The translations under genes and the position numbers were made by a program. This document shows, one piece after another, positions 1 through 6,406 of a DNA stretch of 6,772 bases (within the stretch, counting starts at the first letter, position 1; each line of letters starts with the position of its first letter). This DNA comes from Desulfobacterales bacterium. Its GTDB lineage: Bacteria > Desulfobacterota > Desulfobacteria > Desulfobacterales > RPRI01. The DNA lies in NCBI GenBank assembly GCA_030689795.1, contig JAUYEO010000109.1, positions 1 to 6,772 of the forward strand, in the 5' to 3' direction. The notes under the pieces are model-generated. The model had not been told where the DNA came from. It searched no databases and saw only the letters and a program-made list of their open reading frames with translations.

Positions 1-108
1 TTTTGGGGATTTTTAAGTCACTTCGCTAAATCACAAGAACTCGGGCTAACGCCCTCAAACAGCTTGTGATTTTTAACGCTCAGTTCCTTAAAAATCTATT
101 CCCCAAAA
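1..108. repeat. Nested foldback repeat at left edge
   Basis: Several inverted arms nest inside one another. Bases 1-8 (TTTTGGGG) pair with 101-108 and bases 9-17 (ATTTTTAAG) pair with 87-95, with a five-base bulge at 96-100. Inside these, AAATCACAAG at 28-37 is the perfect reverse complement of 63-72. At the centre GGGC (43-46) and GCCC (51-54) enclose a TAAC loop. The layered symmetry looks like a small foldback or MITE-like intergenic repeat rather than a simple terminator. It may begin before the window. Whether it is repeated elsewhere in the genome cannot be seen here. Confidence 0.6.
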
Positions 109-128
109 ATCTCAAATCCGTTCGCATA

Positions 129-170
129 TGACTTTTTACGAGAGCATCAGGGTTGACGTACTCGTAAAAA
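129..170. repeat. Hairpin-forming dispersed repeat, copy 1
   Basis: The arms TTTTTACGAG (133-142) and CTCGTAAAAA (161-170) form a perfect 10-base inverted repeat around an 18-base loop. The first 30 bases (129-158) recur at 266-295 with 26 of 30 identical, and a 20-base core recurs at 6436-6455 with 17 of 20 identical. All three copies are intergenic. It contains TTGACG, which resembles a -35 box, but I see no -10 at the right distance, so I do not call a promoter. Confidence 0.6.
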
Positions 171-178
171 ATTATTCT

Positions 179-258
179 CACACAAAGATCACGGAGAACA
201 CAAAGAAAAACCTGAATGTTTTCAATAGACCATTCTTCGTGCCTTTGTGTCTTAGTGG
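179..258. repeat. CACAAAG-type imperfect inverted repeat
   Basis: The left arm (about 179-207) carries CACAAAG twice. The right arm (about 232-258) carries the complementary CTTCGTGCCTTTGTGTCTT stretch, so the two fold back imperfectly around an AT-rich loop at 208-231. CACAAAG/CTTTGTG repeats of this kind are familiar to me from intergenic DNA of many bacteria, including deltaproteobacteria; that is recall, not a search. The element sits between two copies of the 30-base TTTTTACGA repeat. Function unknown. Confidence 0.5.
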
Positions 259-265
259 CAAAAAC

Positions 266-295
266 TGATTTTTTACGAAAGCATCATAGTTGACG
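266..295. repeat. TTTTTACGA repeat, copy 2, abutting GerMN gene
   Basis: This copy matches 129-158 at 26 of 30 bases, but the closing arm of the hairpin is missing. It ends 10 bases before the ATG at 306. Its last base begins GGGA (295-298), the only ribosome-binding-site-like string, seven bases from the start. The repeat therefore forms most of the immediate untranslated leader of the downstream gene pair. Confidence 0.55.
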
Positions 296-305
296 GGAAA
301 AATTT

Positions 306-875
306 ATGGGCAGGAAGCGCATTATTATAATTTCGGGTCTGGTACTGATTGCCGCCGGAGCAGCTTATATGCTTGCTGCTTATATTGCCGGAGGCCCTCC
401 TTTTTCAGGACGTTCCGGTAAAAAAGCCGGAAGCGCGGAGGTAAATTATCCGGAAAAAGCCCAGGTAAACCTCTATTTTGCGGATGACCAGAATGTATAT
501 TTAAGATCCGAGGAAAGAAGCGTTCCCCGTCCTCCCGATCCTGCCGAATTCGGCAGAGTTATAATAGAATCCCTGATAAAAGGGCCGAGAGGAGAGCTTG
601 TGCGCACAATACCGGAAGAGGCTTCGCTTAAGGCTTTTTATATCGCAAAGGACAGAGCAGCCTACGCTGATTTTACGGGGGCAATAAGAGACAGGCATCC
701 CGGCGGAAGCTCTTCCGAGCTCATGACTATTTATTCGATTGTCAATTCACTGGTTATGAATATTCCTGAAATCACGACTGTAAAGATATTAATAGACGGA
801 CAGGAATCGATGACGCTTGCGGGACATATTGATTTGCGCTTCCCTTTCAAGGTTAATACGGCTCTGGTGAGATGA
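306..875 (+). CDS. Membrane-anchored GerMN-domain protein
   Basis: A 189-residue protein with a short basic N-terminus (MGRKR), one hydrophobic segment at about residues 6-28, a polar linker to about 50, and a GerMN-type domain at about 53-181. Recognisable GerMN features are the opening VNLYFAD strand, the VIIESLIKGP segment, the acidic AYADFTG motif near 119-125, the SELMTIYSIVNSLV helix, and the closing VKILIDGQ strand with the AGHIDL run after it. There is no lipobox cysteine, so it is probably an uncleaved membrane anchor or a signal-peptide protein facing the periplasm. GerMN domains occur in spore germination protein GerM and in many non-spore-formers, where the role is poorly known and probably linked to the cell envelope. 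The start fits the signal segment; the only ribosome site is a weak GGGA at 295-298. Its stop overlaps the EF-G start by four bases (ATGA), suggesting translational coupling. Confidence 0.85.
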   Translation: MGRKRIIIISGLVLIAAGAAYMLAAYIAGGPPFSGRSGKKAGSAEVNYPEKAQVNLYFADDQNVYLRSEERSVPRPPDPAEFGRVIIESLIKGPRGELVRTIPEEASLKAFYIAKDRAAYADFTGAIRDRHPGGSSSELMTIYSIVNSLVMNIPEITTVKILIDGQESMTLAGHIDLRFPFKVNTALVR

Positions 876-2905
876 AAAAAAAAGGCAGGATAAGCAACAT
901 AAGAAATATCGGCATCATGGCTCATATCGATGCCGGCAAGACAACCGTGACCGAGCGGATACTGTATTATACGGGCCGCTCCCACAAGATGGGAGAAGTG
1001 CATGACGGCGAAGCGGTTATGGACTGGATGCCGGATGAGCAGGAACGGGGCATAACGATCACTTCCGCCGTAACCACCTGTCAGTGGAAGGGAAGCGATA
1101 TACAGTTGATAGATACTCCGGGGCATGTCGATTTTACTATTGAAGTAGAACGTTCGCTGAGGGTGCTTGACGGCGCCATCGGTGTTTTCTGCGCTGTGGG
1201 TGGCGTTGAGCCGCAGTCCGAGACCGTATGGCGGCAGGCCGACAAGTACCATGTTCCCAAAATCGCTTTTATCAATAAAATGGACAGGATCGGCGCCGGT
1301 TTTTTCGGGACTGTTGAGATGATGAAGGCGAGGCTGCATGCCAGGCCTCTTATTCTTCAGCTTCCTGTCGGCTCCGAAGAGGAGTTTGCCGGAGTAATCG
1401 ACCTTATCGGCATGAAGCAGATTATCTGGGATGACGAAACACTCGGCGCGACCTTTTCTGTCGATGAAATATCCCCGGCCCTTCTTGATGAGGCCATAAA
1501 ATACCGTGAAAAACTTATCGAGACCCTTTCCGAGGAAGATGACGGAATTATGGAAGCCTACCTGTCGGAAACCCCCATTCCCGCAGATCAGCTTGTTTCT
1601 GCTGTCAGGAAGGCTACGGTCAGCTTAAAGTTTGTCCCTGTTCTTTGCGGCTCCGCTCTTAAGAATAAGGGAATTCAGCCCCTTCTTGATGCCATCGTAA
1701 ATTATCTTCCAAGCCCTCTCGATGTTCCGCCGGTGAAAGGCGTGCATCCTGAAACCGGAGAGACGCTCCTTTTCGAGGCAAAGGATAACGGCCCGCTTGC
1801 GGCGCTGATATTCAAAGTCTCCCTGATTGAAGGGCGCAAGCTTTCATTTGTAAGGGTTTACAGCGGAATCCTGAAATCCGGAGGTGAGGTATATAATCCT
1901 TCGCGGAAAATTAAGGAAAAGCTATCCCGTATAATGAAGATGCACGCCAACAAGAGGGACCGCATTGAAGAAGCGGGAGCGGGAAGCATAGTGGGTGTGG
2001 TCGGATTAAAGACCTCTTCCACCGGAGAAACCCTCTGTTCTTCCGAGAATCCTGTACTTCTTGAAAAGATAGAATTTTATGAGCCTGTTATATCTATAGC
2101 CGTTGAACCAAAAACCCATTCCGATCAGGAGAAGCTCGATGATGTTCTGACAAAGTTCATTGATGAAGATCCGACATTGAGGGTCCGCAAGGATGAGGAT
2201 ACCGGCCAGACAATACTGTCGGGCATGGGAGAGCTTCATCTTGAGATAATAATCAGCCGGATGATGAGGGAGTTCAACACAACCGTCAATGTCGGAAAAC
2301 CCCAGGTTATGTACAGGGAAACCATTGCTTTGGAATCGGAAGGATCCGCCGTTTTTGACAGGGAGATTGCCGGCCAGCGGCACTTCGGAGAGGTGAGTTT
2401 AAGGCTCAAGCCCCTTCGCAGGGGAAGCGGCAACAGGTTCAGGTTTGAAATAAAAGATGCTGCGATACCGGCTGCTTTTATGCCGTTTATAGAAAAAGGC
2501 ATTACGGAAGCATTTGAAAGCGGAACCCTCATGGGGTATCCTGTTGTCGATGTTGAGGCTGTCGTTACGGGAGGCTCTTTCCGGGAATCGCTCGGGACGG
2601 AGATATCATTTAAGGTAAGCGCCGCGATGGCCTGCAAAGAAGCCCTCGGCAAAGGCGGGCCTTTTCTCCTTGAGCCGATAATGGATACCGAGGTGTTTGT
2701 GCCAGAGGCTTTCATGGGGGATGTGATCGGAGACTTAAGTTCCCGGAACGGAAAAATTGAATCTATCAATGCCAAGTCGGGAATACAGGTAATAAAGGCG
2801 ATTGTTCCCCTTTCGCGCATGTTCGGGTACTCTACTTCACTGAGATCGGCGACACAGGGGCGGGGTACTTTTACGATGCAGTTCTCGCATTTTGACCGAA
2901 ATTAA
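872..2905 (+). CDS. fusA: Translation elongation factor G (EF-G), atypical
   Basis: A 677-residue ribosomal translocase GTPase. The G domain shows P-loop AHIDAGKTT (17-25), switch I RGITITSA, DTPGH (81-85, with the catalytic-type histidine at 85), NKMD (135-138) and GSALK (260-264). Domain II and III motifs follow (RVYSG, MHANKR, GMGELHLEI), then domain IV (GYPVVDVEA) and domain V (LLEPIM, PLSRMFGYSTSLRS). It starts inside the stop codon of the GerMN gene. It lies outside the usual rpsL-rpsG-fusA-tuf context as far as visible. Two oddities: the domain IV tip loop reads GGSFRES where typical EF-G has GSYHDV/GSYHEV, placing Arg571 where the conserved histidine (E. coli His583) normally is; and the protein stops at HFDRN, about 13 residues short of the usual VPKxVQ-type tail. 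Spirochaetes, planctomycetes and deltaproteobacteria are known to carry extra EF-G types (spdEFG1/2), so this may be a specialised paralogue. EF-G identity is certain; subtype is not. Confidence 0.95.
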   Translation: MKKKGRISNIRNIGIMAHIDAGKTTVTERILYYTGRSHKMGEVHDGEAVMDWMPDEQERGITITSAVTTCQWKGSDIQLIDTPGHVDFTIEVERSLRVLDGAIGVFCAVGGVEPQSETVWRQADKYHVPKIAFINKMDRIGAGFFGTVEMMKARLHARPLILQLPVGSEEEFAGVIDLIGMKQIIWDDETLGATFSVDEISPALLDEAIKYREKLIETLSEEDDGIMEAYLSETPIPADQLVSAVRKATVSLKFVPVLCGSALKNKGIQPLLDAIVNYLPSPLDVPPVKGVHPETGETLLFEAKDNGPLAALIFKVSLIEGRKLSFVRVYSGILKSGGEVYNPSRKIKEKLSRIMKMHANKRDRIEEAGAGSIVGVVGLKTSSTGETLCSSENPVLLEKIEFYEPVISIAVEPKTHSDQEKLDDVLTKFIDEDPTLRVRKDEDTGQTILSGMGELHLEIIISRMMREFNTTVNVGKPQVMYRETIALESEGSAVFDREIAGQRHFGEVSLRLKPLRRGSGNRFRFEIKDAAIPAAFMPFIEKGITEAFESGTLMGYPVVDVEAVVTGGSFRESLGTEISFKVSAAMACKEALGKGGPFLLEPIMDTEVFVPEAFMGDVIGDLSSRNGKIESINAKSGIQVIKAIVPLSRMFGYSTSLRSATQGRGTFTMQFSHFDRN

Positions 2906-3087
2906 AGACCTTTGCATAACGCCCCCTTTTCCCCGATTTATTTAAAGACTTGGTTTCTGGTCTCTGGTTTGTAGTTTCTGGTTTTTTCTTTTAACCAGGA
3001 ACCAGTAACTATAAACCATGAACATAAGCCTTAATTATCGCCTTCCTTGTACTTGGACAAAATTGAGCGTTCTTCAAAGGTCTCTAA
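2902..3087. repeat. 186-base imperfect foldback filling the convergent gap
   Basis: The outer 33 bases (2902-2934, beginning TTAAAGACCTTTG) match the reverse complement of 3055-3087 at 25 of 33 positions by hand alignment. An inner hairpin, 2966-2983 against 3000-3017, pairs at 16 of 18 positions, and its centre lies within about three bases of the centre of the whole element. Between them the flanks show weaker symmetry. The left arm includes the EF-G stop codon (2903-2905) and the right arm ends 13 bases from the stop of the opposing M48 gene. It looks like a MITE-like foldback that may also work as a bidirectional transcription barrier. Confidence 0.55.
2966..3017. terminator. Possible bidirectional terminator hairpin
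   Basis: Arms GGTTTGTAGTTTCTGGTT (2966-2983) and AACCAGTAACTATAAACC (3000-3017) form an 18-base stem with two mismatches around a 16-base T-rich loop. It sits between convergent genes, where a two-way terminator is expected. The stem is AT-rich and no clean T-run follows it on either strand, so intrinsic termination is uncertain. Repeated CTGGT units (2956-2981) and their AACCAG complements suggest origin from a repeat family. Confidence 0.3.
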
Positions 3088-3100
3088 ACAATGTTTCCGA

Positions 3101-4561
3101 TCAGAAAAATTGAGGACGATGGGGCTTTGGTACCTTTTCGGACTCATTTTTGGCTTCCTTTGATTCCTTCTTTCTGATTTCCTTCAGCATTTCTTCTATT
3201 TTAATCTTCCTGGCCTGATCGTCTGTCTCCTGCAATGCCTTTTCAAGATGGAATCGGACGTTTTTTATATCTTCTTTACCGGAGTAATAAAGTCCGAGAT
3301 AATAATGAGCATCTGCCATGTTACCCATTTTCCCGCATGTTTCACCAAGAAAATATAATGCCTGCTTATAGTAGGAATGCTTTTCGGTGATCGTTAAAAG
3401 TAACTCTGCCGCCTTTTTAAGGTTTCCGGTTTCCATATTGATGCGTCCAAGATAAAAAAGGATTTCCGGATCGTCCGGAGCAAGGCTTATTGCGCCTTCG
3501 AGGGTTTTTTGCGCTTCACTGTAGCGTCCATCCTGGAAATATGTTCTTCCGAGATCCCTTAAGATATCAGGATCAAAGGCTTTTTTTTCCAGGGCTTTCT
3601 TGAAATGGTTTACGGCATCCGCCCTGTTGCCGCTTTTTGAAAGGATCAGTGCATATCTGTAATGTGCAATGGGATCATAGGGGTTATTTGTCACATCCTG
3701 TCCGAAAATCCTTAATATATTCTCCGCGTTACCGTACATTACAAGAAGTCTTGTATGCGCCTTTTCAAAATTATTCGGGTTATAGGAGAGTTTCTTTCCA
3801 GAACGTTCCGGACTCTTTTCAACCCAGGAGCCCAGATAGCCTATACGTTCTTCCACGGCAGGATGTGTTGTAAGGTAGGCAGGAACCTCAGCCGAACCAA
3901 ACCAGCGCTTGTCCCGGATTTTTTTCAGGACGGTAACGATTCCCTCTCCGGTGTACCCCGCTTTTTTAAGATAATCGAGGCCTATCTGGTCGGCCTGCAT
4001 TTCATCCTCACGGCTGTAGGCAAGTGAGAGTGACTGTCCGGCGGCTACAGAGCCGATCGTTAAAGCGCCTGACGCGGTTTCAGCTCCCTTTGCCCCGAGC
4101 AGTATGCCTGCCGCCATTCCGGCAAGAGTGGCTATTTGAATTTTTTTTGATCTTTCAAACCTGTCCGAGAGGTGCCGGCATATGACATGGGAAATTTCAT
4201 GCGCCAGTATTCCTGCAAGCTCCTCTTCGCTTTCCATTGCCTCAAAAAGCCCGCTGTGGATGAATATGTGCCCCCCCGGACCTGCAAATGCATTGTAATT
4301 TTCATTGTTAACCACATGGAAGCGATAGGCAAAAGGCTGAGGCGGGGCAGCGGCCAGTATTTTGGCGCCGATATCCCCTATATATTTCACGAGAACCGGA
4401 TCATCTATAAGCTCATAATTTTTTAAAACCGCTTTCATGAATTCGCGGGAGAGCTCTTCTTCCTCCTTGACGGATATGCAGAAAGCTTTTCCCGGAAGAA
4501 AAAGGGTTATAAATGAGGCCATTATGATGTAAATAAGAATAAATCTGACTATTGTTTTCAT
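3101..4561 (-). CDS. Exported M48-family metallopeptidase with TPR repeats (BepA/YfgC-like)
   Basis: A 486-residue protein. An N-terminal hydrophobic signal segment (about 4-28, ending PGKAFC) predicts export; cleavage after AFC is possible and the context is not a good lipobox. The M48 peptidase domain spans about 35-245, with zinc motif HEISH at 121-125, third-ligand motif ExxAD at 187-191, and a conserved TTHP at 231-234 that may correspond to the region of BepA's regulatory histidine. A small hydrophobic Gly/Ala-rich stretch lies at about 143-175, as in other M48 proteins. About four TPR units follow (roughly 292-450; for example AHYRYALILSKSGNRADAV and ILRDLGRTYFQDGRYSEA). A Lys/Glu-rich tail ends the protein. 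BepA degrades or assists stalled outer-membrane proteins such as LptD in the periplasm; transfer of that role here is inference from architecture. It converges on the EF-G gene and diverges from parA. No strong ribosome site precedes the ATG. Confidence 0.92.
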   Translation of the reverse strand: MKTIVRFILIYIIMASFITLFLPGKAFCISVKEEEELSREFMKAVLKNYELIDDPVLVKYIGDIGAKILAAAPPQPFAYRFHVVNNENYNAFAGPGGHIFIHSGLFEAMESEEELAGILAHEISHVICRHLSDRFERSKKIQIATLAGMAAGILLGAKGAETASGALTIGSVAAGQSLSLAYSREDEMQADQIGLDYLKKAGYTGEGIVTVLKKIRDKRWFGSAEVPAYLTTHPAVEERIGYLGSWVEKSPERSGKKLSYNPNNFEKAHTRLLVMYGNAENILRIFGQDVTNNPYDPIAHYRYALILSKSGNRADAVNHFKKALEKKAFDPDILRDLGRTYFQDGRYSEAQKTLEGAISLAPDDPEILFYLGRINMETGNLKKAAELLLTITEKHSYYKQALYFLGETCGKMGNMADAHYYLGLYYSGKEDIKNVRFHLEKALQETDDQARKIKIEEMLKEIRKKESKEAKNESEKVPKPHRPQFF

Positions 4562-4625
4562 GGAGTCTGTTTTTTATTTATATATTCTTTCCAAGCATCA
4601 AGTTTTGTGTTAGAGATTCATTATT
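4562..4625. promoter_or_regulatory. Divergent intergenic region between M48 gene and parA
   Basis: These 64 bases must hold the leaders of two divergent genes, and probably their promoters. The stretch is AT-rich with ATTTATATATT at 4575-4585, a candidate -10 region for either direction. On the minus strand TTGATG (complement of 4595-4600) precedes it, but the spacing (11-13 bases) is too short for a standard sigma-70 promoter. I therefore mark the region but no exact promoter. No parS-like palindrome lies within it. Confidence 0.3.
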
Positions 4626-5390
4626 ATGGCACATATTATATGCATAGCCAACCAAAAAGGCGGGGTTGGCAAAACAACATCCGCAATTAATCTGGCGGCT
4701 TCACTTGCGATTTCGGAGAAAAGGACACTTGTTGTTGATTGTGATCCACAGGCAAATGCCACTACAGGCCTGGGTATCGACAAAACGGCAATAGACAGGA
4801 CTCTTTATCATGGGCTGATAGGAGAAACAGGCATTAACAGCCTTATTATCGATACGGAAATCGAATTTTTAAAACTGATACCTTCAAACGTGGAGCTCAT
4901 AGGTTTCGATGTCGAGATGATGTCCCACCCGGAACGTGAGGCGGTGCTAAAGAATCTTCTTGCCGGAGTTTCAGACCGGTTCGAATATATTATTCTGGAT
5001 TGCCCCCCTTCACTCAGCCTTTTGACTGTGAATGCGCTCACTGCGGCGGATTCGCTTCTGATACCTCTCCAGTGTGAATTTTATGCGCTGGAAGGGCTTG
5101 GCCAGCTTTTGCAGACAGTAAAGCATATAAGGCAAAGCCTGAATCCGGGACTTAAAATATCCGGCATACTTCTTACCATGTATGACAGAAGAACCAACCT
5201 GTCAGTCCAGGTTGCCGAAGATGCCGAAAAACATTTTAAAAATCTGGTTTTTAAGACAATTGTGCACAGAAGTGTGCGGCTTGGAGAAGCCCCCAGTTTC
5301 GGAAAACCTATAATACTTTATGATGCCGGTTCTGTCGGGGCAAAGAGCTATATCTGCCTTGCAAAAGAGATAATGGGCGTGCCGGCATAA
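4626..5390 (+). CDS. parA: Chromosome partitioning ATPase ParA (Soj)
   Basis: A 254-residue deviant Walker A ATPase of the short, chromosomal Soj type, without the N-terminal HTH of plasmid P1-type ParA. The P-loop is KGGVGKTT (11-18), with the signature lysine at 11 and the catalytic-loop lysine at 16. VVDCDPQAN (36-44) is the Walker A' region and ILDCPP (Asp125) the Walker B. The middle and end (LIPLQCEFYALEGLGQLL, GILLTMYDRRTNLS, RSVRLGEAPSFGKPI) are classic ParA family signatures. ATP-bound dimers coat the nucleoid and are displaced by ParB, moving parS-bearing DNA. It is followed by parB after 131 bases, probably as one operon. The ribosome site is weak. The stop codon falls in a sequence (5383-5396) resembling an arm of the downstream hairpin. 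Confidence 0.97.
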   Translation: MAHIICIANQKGGVGKTTSAINLAASLAISEKRTLVVDCDPQANATTGLGIDKTAIDRTLYHGLIGETGINSLIIDTEIEFLKLIPSNVELIGFDVEMMSHPEREAVLKNLLAGVSDRFEYIILDCPPSLSLLTVNALTAADSLLIPLQCEFYALEGLGQLLQTVKHIRQSLNPGLKISGILLTMYDRRTNLSVQVAEDAEKHFKNLVFKTIVHRSVRLGEAPSFGKPIILYDAGSVGAKSYICLAKEIMGVPA

Positions 5391-5429
5391 GCCGTTGAAA
5401 TGAAATAACCGTACCATTTAAATAGCGAG

Positions 5430-5499
5430 AACGGCATAAGGAGCCGTAACAAAATGGTCAGAAATGCAATGGTTATTTTGTAACGGCTCCTAAGCCGTT
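5430..5499. repeat. Long hairpin between parA and parB
   Basis: Left arm 5430-5455 and right arm 5475-5499 pair along about 25 bases with two mismatches and one unpaired base. The core GGAGCCGT (5440-5447) against ACGGCTCC (5483-5490) is perfect. The loop is 19 bases. No T-run follows the right arm, so it is not a standard terminator; it could be an attenuator, an mRNA processing site or a dispersed palindrome. An alternative pairing exists: AAATAACC (5403-5410) is the exact complement of GGTTATTT (5471-5478), which would compete with the main stem. It is not a parS site (consensus TGTTTCACGTGAAACA). Confidence 0.65.
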
Positions 5500-5510
5500 A
5501 AAACAATTCC

Positions 5511-5516
5511 AGGGGA
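5511..5516 (+). promoter_or_regulatory. parB ribosome binding site
   Basis: AGGGGA lies five bases before the ATG at 5522. It is the strongest ribosome-binding-like sequence seen in this window and supports that start. It lies 11 bases beyond the hairpin, so it stays accessible when the stem forms. Confidence 0.7.
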
Positions 5517-5521
5517 TTTCT

Positions 5522-6406
5522 ATGAACAGAGATTCGGGTTCAATAATAAAGAAAAAAATTGCTCTTGGAAAAGGACTTGGAGCCCTTATCCCGGGCATCG
5601 ATTCCGGCGGAAAAGAGCCGGAGAAGAACACAAGTTGTGATATTGAGCTGATAAGGCCCAACCGGTACCAGCCCAGAGTCCATTTTTCCGGAACGGAACT
5701 TGAAGAGCTTGCGCTGTCTATTAAGGAGAAGGGTGTTCTCCAACCGCTTCTTGTCAGAAAGGATACAGCCGGTTTTGAACTGATAGCCGGTGAAAGACGG
5801 CTTCGGGCCGCCAAAATGGCCGGCCTGAAGCGGGTTCCCGTGATAATCAGGGAGGTGACCGATGCCGAAATGATCGAGATGTCCGTTATCGAGAATATAC
5901 AGCGGGAAAACCTTAACCCTGTAGAAGAGGCAGAAGCCTATCACCGCCTCATGACCGAATTCAAATTAACCCAGGATGAGGCCGCAAAACGTGTGGGAAA
6001 AAGCAGACCCGCTGTTGCCAACCTTCTGAGGCTTCGCCAGCTCCCCAGTCAGATAAAGGAGAGTATATCGGACGGAACCGTGAGCATGGGACATGCAAGG
6101 GCACTGCTAGGAGCTGAAACAGCGGCGCAGCAAAATGCAGCATGGAGGGCAATAATATCAAAAGGCCTTTCGGTCAGGGAGACCGAGAACCTGGTGAAGC
6201 GCCTGAAGACCGAAAAGAATAAAAGTACGAAACGAAAAGATACCACAGACGGCATATATTTTTCAAGCCTTGCCGAGGAGCTTTCCCGTAATTTCGGAAC
6301 AAAGGTTGAAATCATCAGGCACGGGAAAAAAGGGAAAATAGCAATAGAATTTTACAGCGATGAGGACCTGGACAACCTGATCGGACGCCTGAAAAAGACA
6401 AAGTAG
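5522..6406 (+). CDS. parB: Chromosome partitioning protein ParB (Spo0J)
   Basis: A 294-residue CTP-dependent DNA clamp that loads at parS. The N-terminus carries the LGKGLGALIPG motif (15-25), which in this family contacts and stimulates ParA. The ParB/Srx nucleotide-binding domain spans about 38-135, with QPLLVR (74-79), GERRLRA (90-96) and ENIQRENLNP (124-133), the CTP-binding and clamp motifs. A helix-turn-helix follows at about 150-170 (LTQDEAAKRVGKSRPAVANLL), then the GHARALL segment. A charged linker at about 220-240 leads to the C-terminal dimerisation domain (FSSLAEELSRNFGTKVEI to the end). Length is normal for chromosomal ParB (Spo0J is near 280). All expected motifs are intact. It follows parA in the same direction. 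A parS site is not convincingly present in this window. Confidence 0.97.
   Translation: MNRDSGSIIKKKIALGKGLGALIPGIDSGGKEPEKNTSCDIELIRPNRYQPRVHFSGTELEELALSIKEKGVLQPLLVRKDTAGFELIAGERRLRAAKMAGLKRVPVIIREVTDAEMIEMSVIENIQRENLNPVEEAEAYHRLMTEFKLTQDEAAKRVGKSRPAVANLLRLRQLPSQIKESISDGTVSMGHARALLGAETAAQQNAAWRAIISKGLSVRETENLVKRLKTEKNKSTKRKDTTDGIYFSSLAEELSRNFGTKVEIIRHGKKGKIAIEFYSDEDLDNLIGRLKKTK

Noticed and set aside
153..181. A possible sigma-70 promoter using TTGACG in repeat copy 1.
   Set aside because: No acceptable -10 hexamer lies 16-18 bases downstream, and the TTGACG belongs to the repeat itself.
128..268. A 46-codon open frame on the plus strand starting MTFYES and ending LSGKN.
   Set aside because: It reads straight through two unrelated repeat elements, has no ribosome site, and its sequence is just translated repeat.
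1..305. A CRISPR array, suggested by short repeated strings near the left edge.
   Set aside because: The repeats are few, of different families and partly inverted, with no regular spacer length and no cas gene nearby.
731..1339. A 202-codon open frame on the minus strand, over the end of the GerMN gene and the start of the EF-G gene.
   Set aside because: It lies antisense to highly conserved GTPase motifs and shows no recognisable domain.
2236..2820. A 194-codon open frame on the minus strand within the EF-G gene.
   Set aside because: It is antisense to EF-G domains III-V, is rich in Ser, Pro and Ile, and has no recognisable motif; it is a by-product of coding bias.
5430..5499. The parA-parB hairpin as a parS centromere or an intrinsic terminator.
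   Set aside because: It has no resemblance to the parS consensus, and no T-run follows the stem in either direction.
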